A stretch of 64,000 nt of DNA from Paenibacillus_AM sp052180255 (GTDB lineage Bacteria; Bacillota; Bacilli; Paenibacillales; NBRC-103111). The stretch spans positions 3,286,001 through 3,350,000 of the forward strand of contig NZ_CP197466.1 of NCBI RefSeq assembly GCF_052180255.1, given 5' to 3'. Below the pieces are notes generated by a model. That model made no database searches. It worked only from the letters and a program-made list of their open reading frames with translations, and was not told where the DNA came from. Below, in pieces: positions 1-7,429 of the stretch (its first letter is position 1; each line of letters starts with the position of its first letter). Both the position numbers and the translations under genes were made by a program.

Positions 1-2
1 AA

Positions 3-680
3 TTGACTGGCATTATTATGAACAACGGTGCCAAACCAGCTAACTTCATTGTTGCAAAAGAGTTTACATTTGGACCAGACGGCAAAGACTTCCGTGAAAA
101 GTATGGTGAGTTCAAAAAAGAAGGTTTAGCAGAAGCTAAAAAATATTGGGAGCAAGGTATAAAAGAGTTGGGCGAATCAGCAATCAAGCTCGAGCTCTTG
201 AACTTTGAAGGCGAAACTTCCAAAACAATGGGTCAGTTCTTGAAAAATCAATGGGAGAAAAACCTTCCAGGATTGACAGTTACAATTAACGTTCAACCGC
301 AAAAGCAAAAACTTGCTCTTGAGAAAAAGCTGCAATACGATATCAACAACACAGGATGGGGCCCGGATTATCAAGATCCAACAACATACCTGGATATTTT
401 CCTAGCTGATTCTCCTTACAATGCTTCTGATTATAAGAGTCCAAAGTACAATGACTTAATGAAGAAAGCTAAAGAAAATGCGACAAACCCAGCTGAGCGT
501 TGGAAATTCCTCCAAGAGGCTGAGAAAGTACTCATTGAAGAAGATTGTGTAATCCTTCCACTTTATCAAGCAGGCGTTGCTAGAATGACGAAGCCTTACG
601 TGAAAAACTTTGTTACTCACCCATTCGGTGTATACACAAGTTACAAGTGGACTTCCATTGAAGGCAAAAAAGCAAAATAA
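3..680 (+). CDS. Oligopeptide ABC transporter substrate-binding protein, C-terminal part (5' end outside window)
   Basis: This is the last 225 or so residues of a family-5 (OppA/DppA-like) extracytoplasmic solute-binding protein. The reading frame is open to the left window edge, so the true start and lipoprotein signal are not visible. The segment GWGPDYQDPTTYLDIF followed by a helix ending in a short LPLYQAG-type strand is typical of the C-terminal lobe of peptide-binding proteins. It ends in a basic tail. The gene faces the oppB-oppC-oppDF operon, whose products would be its membrane partners, although it is transcribed on the opposite strand and separated by a DUF3899-like gene. It would capture oligopeptides outside the membrane and pass them to the permease. 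Confidence 0.9.
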   Translation: MTGIIMNNGAKPANFIVAKEFTFGPDGKDFREKYGEFKKEGLAEAKKYWEQGIKELGESAIKLELLNFEGETSKTMGQFLKNQWEKNLPGLTVTINVQPQKQKLALEKKLQYDINNTGWGPDYQDPTTYLDIFLADSPYNASDYKSPKYNDLMKKAKENATNPAERWKFLQEAEKVLIEEDCVILPLYQAGVARMTKPYVKNFVTHPFGVYTSYKWTSIEGKKAK

Positions 681-692
681 GATGACATAAAC

Positions 693-735
693 AATTGCCC
701 CTCTTACATGTTATACGTAAGAGGGGCAATTTTGT
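693..735 (+). terminator. Intrinsic terminator of the peptide-binding protein gene
   Basis: A perfect 15-bp inverted repeat (693-707 and 717-731, starting AATTGCCCC) with a 9-nt loop is followed by a T-rich run. It lies 12 nt after the stop codon. The A-rich left flank lets it work for the converging DUF3899-like gene too. Confidence 0.9.
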
Positions 736-744
736 TTTGAAATA

Positions 745-1116
745 TTAATAAACCCAAGCAAGCGATATCAGATACATGCCAATAAATAAAAGCCCGCCTG
801 ACCACAGGAAAGGGTATGTCACAGAGAACTGCAACAATGGACGTGTCTGCACAGCTTGTGGAGCAACTTGCTCGACATATTGTCCAATCTTATCTTTGTG
901 ACGATTAAACATCTTAAAACTGCGAATCGTACGATCTAGCATACCACTTTGCAATATCCATAAACTAGCCCCAATCATAAACAGCGCTAAAGACACAAGT
1001 GAGGCAATATTAATAAATGTAAACCAAAGTGGTGCTTCTCGAAGCCATGATGCAATAAAGGATACAAGGCTAACACAGATCATTGTAACTGCTGTATGCT
1101 TCACATGCTTACTCAT
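745..1116 (-). CDS. Small membrane protein, DUF3899-like
   Basis: A 123-residue hydrophobic protein. Two membrane segments can be read near the N-terminus (about residues 8-27 and 31-56), then a basic cytoplasmic stretch (RTIRSFKMFNRHKDK), and a last membrane segment (about 101-121) ending in LAWVY. The arrangement and length resemble DUF3899 membrane proteins of Bacillales, but I assign the family from memory only. It follows the fused ATPase gene by 17 nt on the same strand, so it is likely the last gene of the opp operon. No catalytic motif is visible and the function is unknown. Confidence 0.6.
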   Translation of the reverse strand: MSKHVKHTAVTMICVSLVSFIASWLREAPLWFTFINIASLVSLALFMIGASLWILQSGMLDRTIRSFKMFNRHKDKIGQYVEQVAPQAVQTRPLLQFSVTYPFLWSGGLLFIGMYLISLAWVY

Positions 1117-1133
1117 GGTGCCCCTCCCAACTC

Positions 1134-3128
1134 TTATGCCCGATATTTTTGCGAGGAACTGGCTAGATTATAATCATCATCTGTACAATTAACCCAATGA
1201 CCTGGTTTTACTTCTCTAAAAGAACGACGTTCCTCTTCTCGATTATACAGCGCTTGATCAAAAATAATACGTTTCCGTTTTCTTTCTTGTACCGGATCTG
1301 GCAGCGGAATAGCGGAAAGAAGTGATTGTGTATAAGGATGTAATGGATTTTCGTAGAGTTCCGCACTGCTTGCCAGCTCAACAATTCGGCCTTTATACAT
1401 GACACCAATTCGATCACTAATGTGCTTCACCATAGATAAGTCATGCGCAATGAATAAGTAAGTAAGTCCCTTTTCACGCTGCAGCTGTTTTAACAAATTG
1501 ACAACTTGGGCTTGAACAGACACATCGAGCGCTGAAATCGGTTCATCTGCAATTATGAATTCCGGATTTACAGCAAGAGCTCGCGCGATCCCAATGCGCT
1601 GACGCTGACCGCCACTAAATTCATGCGGATAACGGCTTGCATGCTCCCGGTTAAGTCCTACGGTCTCCAATAATTGATAGACTTCTTCAAGGCGCTGCTT
1701 ACGATTATCAAGCATACCGTGAATGTCAATTCCTTCTGCGATAATATCCGCTACCGTCATACGAGGATTGAGCGATGAATACGGGTCTTGGAAAATCATC
1801 TGCATCTTACGATTCATATGGTTATGCTTGTCTTTACGTCTTATCTCCTGCAAATCAACACCGTTATAATGTACTTTACCTTGTGTAGCCTGATACAATC
1901 CGATCATCGTTCGTCCTGTAGTTGACTTTCCACAGCCCGACTCTCCTACTAATCCGAATGTCTCGCCCTTATAAATATCAAAGGTTAATCCATTTACTGC
2001 TTTATGGATCATCCCTCTTCCAAGCTTAAAGTGCTTATGTAGTTCTTTCACTTCTACTAATTTTTCTTTGGGGGCAGAATCCTGTTTTGTATGCGTAGTT
2101 GAAGATGTAAACAATACTTTACGATTCATTTCTACATTCGGACGAGTAACTGGAGGAGCAAAATCATGCAGTAACCAAGTCGCTGCATAATGGGTATCCG
2201 AAATTTGGAACATCGGCGGCTCTTCCATAAAATCAATTTTAAGTGCGAATTTATTCCTTGAAGCGAACGCATCTCCAACCGGCACACGAAGTAAATTCGG
2301 CGGTGCCCCTGGAATCGAGTATAAGGTATCGCCTTGAGCGTGTAGTCCAGGCATTGAACCTAATAATCCCCATGTATATGGGTGTCTAGGATCGTAGAAT
2401 ATATCGTCTACAGTGCCCATCTCAATGGTCTTGCCAGCATACATCACGATGACTCGATCTGCCATACTTGCCACGATTCCTAGATCATGCGTAATAAAAA
2501 TAATCGACATGCCCATCTTTTTCTGTAAATCTTTTAGCAAATCGAGGATTTGTGCTTGAATCGTTACATCCAGCGCCGTTGTCGGCTCATCCGCAATGAG
2601 AATTTTCGGTTTGCAAGCCAGTGCAATCGCAATTGCTACACGCTGCCGCATCCCACCGGAAAATTGATGTGGATAGTGCTTGATTCGAATCGCAGGCTCT
2701 GGGATGCCGACTAGATGCAGCAGTTCAATGGCCTGGTGCTTTGCTTCGGACTTCGACAATTTTTGATGTTTTTGTACACATTCCATAATTTGATTGCCAA
2801 CTGTCATTGTCGGGTTCAAGGAAGTCATTGGATCTTGCGATATAATCGAAATTTCGGAGCCCCTAACGGATTGCATTTGTTTTTCAGTGAGTGATAGGAT
2901 GTTCTGATCATCAAGCCAGATTTCACCATTCTTTATGGTACCAACGGATTTCTGAATCAGACGCATGATACTTTTGACCGTGACGGATTTACCTGATCCT
3001 GATTCACCTACAATTGCCAATGTCTCGCCCTTATTTAAATCGAATGAAACACCGCGTACGGCTTTCACTTCGCCAGCATATGTGTTAAAAGAAACCTCTA
3101 GATCTTTAACAATAAGGCTTTTGTCCAT
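1134..3128 (-). CDS. Fused OppD-OppF type peptide ABC transporter ATPase
   Basis: A single polypeptide of about 664 residues carries two complete ABC nucleotide-binding domains. Domain 1 has Walker A GESGSGKS (residues 41-48) and signature FSGGMRQR. Domain 2 has GESGCGKS and FSGGQRQR. Each domain is followed by the proline-containing extension typical of oligopeptide/dipeptide transporter ATPases (PRHPYTWGLL; PLHPYTQSLL). The ATG at 3128 is preferred because AAAGGAGG precedes it; an upstream in-frame ATG at 3173 lacks this site. In most bacteria OppD and OppF are separate proteins, and this resembles GsiA-type fusions. It would energise import through OppB/OppC encoded just upstream. Which peptides are carried cannot be read from the sequence. 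Confidence 0.92.
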   Translation of the reverse strand: MDKSLIVKDLEVSFNTYAGEVKAVRGVSFDLNKGETLAIVGESGSGKSVTVKSIMRLIQKSVGTIKNGEIWLDDQNILSLTEKQMQSVRGSEISIISQDPMTSLNPTMTVGNQIMECVQKHQKLSKSEAKHQAIELLHLVGIPEPAIRIKHYPHQFSGGMRQRVAIAIALACKPKILIADEPTTALDVTIQAQILDLLKDLQKKMGMSIIFITHDLGIVASMADRVIVMYAGKTIEMGTVDDIFYDPRHPYTWGLLGSMPGLHAQGDTLYSIPGAPPNLLRVPVGDAFASRNKFALKIDFMEEPPMFQISDTHYAATWLLHDFAPPVTRPNVEMNRKVLFTSSTTHTKQDSAPKEKLVEVKELHKHFKLGRGMIHKAVNGLTFDIYKGETFGLVGESGCGKSTTGRTMIGLYQATQGKVHYNGVDLQEIRRKDKHNHMNRKMQMIFQDPYSSLNPRMTVADIIAEGIDIHGMLDNRKQRLEEVYQLLETVGLNREHASRYPHEFSGGQRQRIGIARALAVNPEFIIADEPISALDVSVQAQVVNLLKQLQREKGLTYLFIAHDLSMVKHISDRIGVMYKGRIVELASSAELYENPLHPYTQSLLSAIPLPDPVQERKRKRIIFDQALYNREEERRSFREVKPGHWVNCTDDDYNLASSSQKYRA

Positions 3129-3191
3129 ATGGTAATCCTCCTTTACATTCTTTTGTGAAAAATAGTTCAACATCCAGATTGCAGTCTCACG

Positions 3192-4208
3192 TTAGCGTCG
3201 CATTTTAGGATCTAACGCATCGCGTAAACCGTCACCAAGCATGTTAAAACTAATCATGATAAGGCTGATAACGATGGATGACATAATGAGCATGTGCGGG
3301 TAGATTGTCATCATTTTGTGGCCATCATTAATAATGGTTCCAAGTGATGCAATAGGAGGCTGTAGACCTAGACCAATAAAACTTAAGAACGCTTCGGTAA
3401 AAATAGCCCCAGGAATAGTAAACATCGATGTGACAATAATCGGTCCTGCTGTATTGGGAATGAGATGTCGGAATAACAGCCTTTTATCCTTAGCGCCAAG
3501 GGTTCTTGCAGCCAAGACGTATTCTTGATCGCGAAGCTTCAGAATTTGTCCCCGTACGATACGAGACATCCCCACCCAACCAGTCATTACCATCGCAAGT
3601 ACAATCGTTAGGATTCCTGGTTTTAGCACCAAGATGAGAAGAATGACGATGATCAAATTCGGTATCCCGACAAGAACCTCACAGATCCGCTGCATGACAT
3701 TATCAACTTTTCCCCCATAGAACGCGGAGATGGCACCATAAGACACACCGATAATAACGTCAATTAAAGCCGCAAGTATGGCAATTAATAATGAAATTCG
3801 TGTCCCTTCCCAAATACGCGTCCATAGATCGCGTCCTAATTCATCCGTACCGAACCAGAAATAATCCGTGACGCCTTTTTTCGCATACTGATCCACACCC
3901 CGTATATCATAACCATTGAACCCAAGCCATGGAATATTTTCTAAAATAGGTACTTTTGGCGGAAGCTTCGCACGTGTTAATTGCTGGTCATCAAAACCAA
4001 ATTTGCTCATGTAAGGACCGAATATGGACATTAATAATAGGAAAAGAATGATAAAAAGTCCGATTAAGGCTACCTTATTTTGGCGGAAACGAATCCAAGC
4101 ATCTTGCAAGGAGGTGAGCGATTTATTCGTAATTTTCTCTGGGTCGATCATACTCGCATCAGCTGGTACGAATACTTCCTGACTAAATTCTTTCAATTGC
4201 GTACTCAC
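3192..4208 (-). CDS. oppC: Peptide ABC transporter permease OppC
   Basis: A 338-residue inner-membrane permease of the OppC/DppC type. A hydrophilic N-terminal tail of about 35 residues comes before the first membrane segment (VALIGLFIILFLLLM). The permease core includes an EAA-like cytoplasmic loop around QEYVLAARTLGAKDKRLLFR that would contact the ATPase. The protein ends with the family-typical GDGLRDALDP. The start overlaps the oppB stop by four bases (ATGA), so the two are probably translationally coupled. With OppB it would form the transmembrane channel for peptide import. Confidence 0.93.
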   Translation of the reverse strand: MSTQLKEFSQEVFVPADASMIDPEKITNKSLTSLQDAWIRFRQNKVALIGLFIILFLLLMSIFGPYMSKFGFDDQQLTRAKLPPKVPILENIPWLGFNGYDIRGVDQYAKKGVTDYFWFGTDELGRDLWTRIWEGTRISLLIAILAALIDVIIGVSYGAISAFYGGKVDNVMQRICEVLVGIPNLIIVILLILVLKPGILTIVLAMVMTGWVGMSRIVRGQILKLRDQEYVLAARTLGAKDKRLLFRHLIPNTAGPIIVTSMFTIPGAIFTEAFLSFIGLGLQPPIASLGTIINDGHKMMTIYPHMLIMSSIVISLIMISFNMLGDGLRDALDPKMRR

Positions 4209-5134
4209 AGTTGTTTCCCTCCCGTTAAACGTATTCTTGGATCAATCAGACCATATAAAATATCAACGACAAATATGATGGCAATAAATAAGAAGCTATA
4301 GAATAAAGTCGTTCCCATAATAACGGGATAATCATTGGTCATAATCGACTTTGTGAACTGCTCACCAAGCCCAGGAATACTGAAAATCCGCTCGATAACA
4401 AGTGATCCGGTCATCAGGCCGATCGCCATCGGTCCAAGCAAAGTCAGAATGGGAATCATCGCATTGCGTAGTCCATGCCTGAACAAAATCGCCATATTAC
4501 CAAGTCCCTTTGCTCTTGCCGTACTCATATAATCCTGGCCCAGAATATCGATCATTTCTGTGCGCATAAAGCGCGCCATAGTTGCAATAACGAAAACTGA
4601 CATTGAGATTGTCGGCAATATCGTATGCTTAAAACTATCCCAGAATGCAATAGGCAGCCATTCCAGCCTCACCCCAAACCAATATTGGAGCATCCCCGCA
4701 AAGACAAAAGAAGGAATAGATACTCCTAGAACCGAAAATATCATCGATCCATAATCCCAAGGTGTATTATGTTTTAGTGCCCCAATCATGCCTAGCAGCA
4801 GGCCAATAGTGACACCGACCACTAGCGCCTGAGCTCCTAAAACGGCAGATGGACCAATTCGTTCACCAATAATTGTTGTTACGGGACGATTTTCAAATTG
4901 AAAAGATTTGCCCAAATCGCCTTGTACTAAATTCGTCATGTATTTGACATATCGAATTGGAATAGGCTTATCCAAGTCGTATCTCTCGTACAAAATTTTC
5001 TTCTGATCTGTCGTGAGCTTTAGGTCATTAAACGGTGATCCTGGTAGCGTTTGCATTAAGAAAAACGTCAAAGTCGAGATCACTAAAAACGTGACAATCA
5101 TGTAACCCAGTCGAGTCGCAATGTACTTCACCAT
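4205..5134 (-). CDS. oppB: Peptide ABC transporter permease OppB
   Basis: A 309-residue permease of the OppB/DppB type with the characteristic opening KYIATRLGYMIVTFLVIS and LPGSPF just after the first membrane segment. An EAA-like loop (DYMSTARAKGLG) is followed by a C-terminal DPRIR. The ATG at 5134 is chosen because homologues begin with this K-Y-I-hydrophobic pattern; the longer in-frame reading back to 5224 would add a non-homologous tail. It is the first gene of the opp operon. A sigma-54 type -24/-12 element at 5220-5236 sits about 85 bp upstream. Confidence 0.93.
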   Translation of the reverse strand: MVKYIATRLGYMIVTFLVISTLTFFLMQTLPGSPFNDLKLTTDQKKILYERYDLDKPIPIRYVKYMTNLVQGDLGKSFQFENRPVTTIIGERIGPSAVLGAQALVVGVTIGLLLGMIGALKHNTPWDYGSMIFSVLGVSIPSFVFAGMLQYWFGVRLEWLPIAFWDSFKHTILPTISMSVFVIATMARFMRTEMIDILGQDYMSTARAKGLGNMAILFRHGLRNAMIPILTLLGPMAIGLMTGSLVIERIFSIPGLGEQFTKSIMTNDYPVIMGTTLFYSFLFIAIIFVVDILYGLIDPRIRLTGGKQL

Positions 5135-5219
5135 ACTCACAGCACCCCCATGTACAGTTTTTTTATTTTTGTTATCGCTTTCAAAAAGGCTAACCACCTT
5201 TCTACTTAGCAATAGAATA

Positions 5220-5236
5220 TGCAATTTCTATGCCAT
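5220..5236 (-). promoter_or_regulatory. Candidate sigma-54 (-24/-12) promoter of oppB
   Basis: Read on the minus strand the element is ATGGCATAGAAATTGCA, with GG and GC separated by exactly 10 bases as required by sigma-54. The predicted transcript would start near 5209. It diverges from a second such element at 5373-5389. Confidence 0.6.
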
Positions 5237-5308
5237 AACCATTTAGTCATCGTTCCTCCTCTTCCAATTTCTGATGTCAAATTTTATATACACATTGTTT
5301 ACAGATAC

Positions 5309-5346
5309 ATAGACACATTCAGCCATTTTTCTTTGAAATAGACACA
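5309..5346. repeat. Direct repeat ATAGACACA, possible enhancer-binding site
   Basis: The 9-mer ATAGACACA occurs at 5309-5317 and again at 5338-5346, 29 bp apart (close to three helical turns). It lies between two divergent sigma-54-like promoters, where an enhancer-binding activator would be expected. Assignment as an activator site is inference only. Confidence 0.35.
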
Positions 5347-5372
5347 AGATTCGACATTCACTCAAGCTGAGT

Positions 5373-5389
5373 TTGGCTCGCTTTTTGCA
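5373..5389 (+). promoter_or_regulatory. Candidate sigma-54 (-24/-12) promoter of the ferredoxin-oxidoreductase operon
   Basis: TTGGCTCGCTTTTTGCA matches the sigma-54 consensus (TTGGCACG-N4-TTGCA) at all but one defined position, with GG-N10-GC spacing. The expected start is near 5400, about 30 bp before the ATG at 5430. Confidence 0.75.
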
Positions 5390-5429
5390 ATGAACTCATT
5401 ATGATATTTTGTATGAAAAGGGGAGTCCA

Positions 5430-5702
5430 ATGGATCAGTCATCAATTATTATTTGTCGGTGTGAAGAAATTAGCCTAGGTCAAATCGTCGATACCGCCAA
5501 GGAGTATCAATGTTCATCTCGGGAAGTTAAGCTCCGGACACGAGCAGGAATGGGTTATTGCGGGGGCAGAACTTGCCGTTTATTAGTCGATAAAATCATT
5601 CAACAAGTATCAGATGCAGCAATTCCACACGAAACAACACTGAAGTATCAGCCACCTGTCCGACCCGTTTCTTTTCAAAATCTGGGAGGTGAACATTCAT
5701 GA
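5430..5702 (+). CDS. BFD-like (2Fe-2S)-binding protein, dehydrogenase accessory subunit
   Basis: About 90 residues with the bacterioferritin-associated-ferredoxin type cluster motif: C9-x-C11 near the N-terminus and C44-x4-C49 in YCGGRTC. Such small proteins occur as subunits of FAD-dependent D-hydroxyproline/proline-type dehydrogenases and HcnA-like complexes. The ATG at 5430 follows AAAGGGGAG at good spacing; an upstream TTG at 5409 is less likely. The gene overlaps the next one by four bases. It would pass electrons from flavin to another carrier in the cytoplasm. Confidence 0.85.
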   Translation: MDQSSIIICRCEEISLGQIVDTAKEYQCSSREVKLRTRAGMGYCGGRTCRLLVDKIIQQVSDAAIPHETTLKYQPPVRPVSFQNLGGEHS

Positions 5703-6034
5703 GTTTCGGACGTATTGAAAACCACCCTATCCTTGGACAAATGCGTGATCGTCAAAAAGTAAATATCCTTTTCGATGGAAGATCGTATCAAGGCTTCGAA
5801 GAAGAAACCATTGCAGCGACACTGCTGGCTAATGGGATTCGAACGCTACGATATCACGAGGAGAAGGGAACACCGCGCGGAATATATTGCAATATTGGAC
5901 ATTGCTTCGAGTGTCGAGTAACCGTAGATGGAAAAGATGGTGTTCGTGCGTGTATGACACCGATACGTGATGGCATGGACATACGGACAAGTCAATCGCT
6001 CCCTACCCCATTTAGGAAAGGAGCGCACAAGTGA
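5699..6034 (+). CDS. Plant-type (2Fe-2S) ferredoxin-like subunit
   Basis: 111 residues with a beta-grasp ferredoxin pattern. The four cysteines C64, C69, C72 (CNIGHCFEC) and C85 (RACMTP) form the expected (2Fe-2S) ligand set. The domain matches the Fer2_4-type subunits found beside FAD oxidoreductases in hydroxyproline and opine-type dehydrogenase complexes. It overlaps both neighbours by a few bases, so it is surely co-translated with the BFD-like protein and the FAD protein. An N-terminal extension of about 20 residues precedes the domain. Its role as an electron-transfer subunit is inferred from family and context. Confidence 0.87.
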   Translation: MSFGRIENHPILGQMRDRQKVNILFDGRSYQGFEEETIAATLLANGIRTLRYHEEKGTPRGIYCNIGHCFECRVTVDGKDGVRACMTPIRDGMDIRTSQSLPTPFRKGAHK

Positions 6035-7242
6035 TGATAGATGTTGTTATTATTGGAGCTGGTCCTGCAGGACTGTCGGCTGCCATCGTATGTGCAGAAT
6101 ATGGGCTTCAGGTAAAAGTAATTGATGAATTCATGAAACCTGGCGGGAGACTGCTTGGACAACTTCATCAAGAACCTTCGGGAGAATGGTGGAACGGGAT
6201 TGAAGAAGCGAAGAAGATGTATGACCGGGCTATCTCCCTATCCGTAGACATTACACTTGGCACTTCCGTCTATGATGTGAAGCAGGTGGAAACAACTTGG
6301 CGCATATACACTTCTGATCAAATCCTAGAAGCATCCTCCTTACTTATTGCGACCGGAGCTGCTGAGGTTGCTGCACCTGTACCTGGCTGGACATTACCTG
6401 GGGTTATGTCCATTGGTGCTGCTCAGGTCATGACGAATGTTCATCGTGTACGTGTCGGAAAACGCGGCATTATTATTGGACTGAATGTTCTATCTGTTGC
6501 TATCGCCAGAGAGCTTCAGCTTGCTGACATTAATATTGCTGCCATGATGCTTCCTCCTAAAAATGTCGTTACCCAAGACGCTGCATCACCCGCAAAAGTT
6601 ATGAAATCGTTATTGCGTGTAGCGCATCTTGCCCCGTCTGCCCTACTCCGTTTTGGGAGTAGACTGATGAAATTCGAGCCGCTTCAGCGTCTTGGACTTG
6701 CCCTTTACCCAAGTGGTTTATTTAAAATGTGGGGCATTCCAATTGAATTAAAAAAGGCCGTTATCGAAATTTGTGGAGAGACACAAGTGGAAAGTGTTCG
6801 GATTGCAACTGTGACAGCAGATGGAGAAATCGTTCCAGGTTCAACTCGTACGATACCTGTGGATTTTGTTTGTATCGCTGGAGATTTATATCCGCTTGCC
6901 GAGCTTGCTTCTGTCGCAGGTTGTCCACTGCGCTACGTACCCGAATTAGGTGGACATGTACCATTACACAACGCCAATATGCAAACTCCCCTTAAAGGAC
7001 TCTACGTTGCAGGAAATATTACGGGTATAGAAAGTGCGAAAGTAGCTAAAGCCCAAGGAAAAGTGGCAGGACTTTCTATTGTCCAAGGATTTAAAGAACA
7101 GAATCCAATGATTATTAAAGAACTGGACCTAGCAAAACAACTAGTAATCGAGACTCGCGAGCAAGCGCTCATTCAATTCCATCCTCACGTTGCTGATGGA
7201 CGAGAAAAACTCGTACAAATGGCAAATAAAGCGATGGAATAG
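6034..7242 (+). CDS. FAD/NAD(P)-binding oxidoreductase subunit
   Basis: About 402 residues beginning with a dinucleotide-binding fold (VVIIGAGPAGLSAA). It has a second GATG-like ATGAAEVAAP segment and a C-terminal GLYVAGNITGIESAKVA FAD motif, the layout of the alpha subunits of HcnB/D-hydroxyproline-dehydrogenase-like complexes. A GTG at 6031 overlaps the previous stop and an ATG follows directly at 6034; GGAG lies 7 to 10 bases before. In known complexes of this kind a separate D-amino-acid-oxidase-like subunit carries the substrate site, and that subunit is not in this window. The substrate is therefore uncertain; hydroxyproline is the best guess from the facing dapA-like and aldehyde dehydrogenase genes. 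Confidence 0.85.
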   Translation: MIDVVIIGAGPAGLSAAIVCAEYGLQVKVIDEFMKPGGRLLGQLHQEPSGEWWNGIEEAKKMYDRAISLSVDITLGTSVYDVKQVETTWRIYTSDQILEASSLLIATGAAEVAAPVPGWTLPGVMSIGAAQVMTNVHRVRVGKRGIIIGLNVLSVAIARELQLADINIAAMMLPPKNVVTQDAASPAKVMKSLLRVAHLAPSALLRFGSRLMKFEPLQRLGLALYPSGLFKMWGIPIELKKAVIEICGETQVESVRIATVTADGEIVPGSTRTIPVDFVCIAGDLYPLAELASVAGCPLRYVPELGGHVPLHNANMQTPLKGLYVAGNITGIESAKVAKAQGKVAGLSIVQGFKEQNPMIIKELDLAKQLVIETREQALIQFHPHVADGREKLVQMANKAME

Positions 7243-7279
7243 ACAAATTGCCATCATCGCCAAAGATCAACATACGACA

Positions 7280-7363
7280 ATGGCAATCATTGCAGCATCA
7301 GCTGAAGAACTTGATCGGATGGTCCAGCAGCTCCATCAGGAAACAGGAAAATTTACTATCTAA
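7280..7363 (+). other. Short out-of-frame open stretch after the FAD subunit gene
   Basis: In the +1 frame relative to the preceding gene, an open frame runs across its stop codon and ends at TAA 7361-7363. It encodes a tail that includes AIIAASAEELDRMVQQLHQ. An ATG at 7280 would give only 27 residues and has no ribosome binding site. It could be a remnant of a lost gene, a natural C-terminal extension cut off by a frameshift, or chance. I do not recognise it. Confidence 0.3.
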
Positions 7364-7378
7364 TCTTTCATTCACAAA

Positions 7379-7421
7379 AAGCTATCCACCTCGTCGTGTC
7401 TGACGAGGTGGATAGCTTTTT
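7379..7421. terminator. Bidirectional terminator between converging operons
   Basis: A perfect 16-bp stem (7380-7395 with 7402-7417, starting AGCTATCCACC) has a 6-nt loop. It is flanked by A-run and T-run, so it serves both the ferredoxin-oxidoreductase operon and the aldehyde dehydrogenase gene. Confidence 0.92.
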
Positions 7422-7429
7422 TCTAATTA

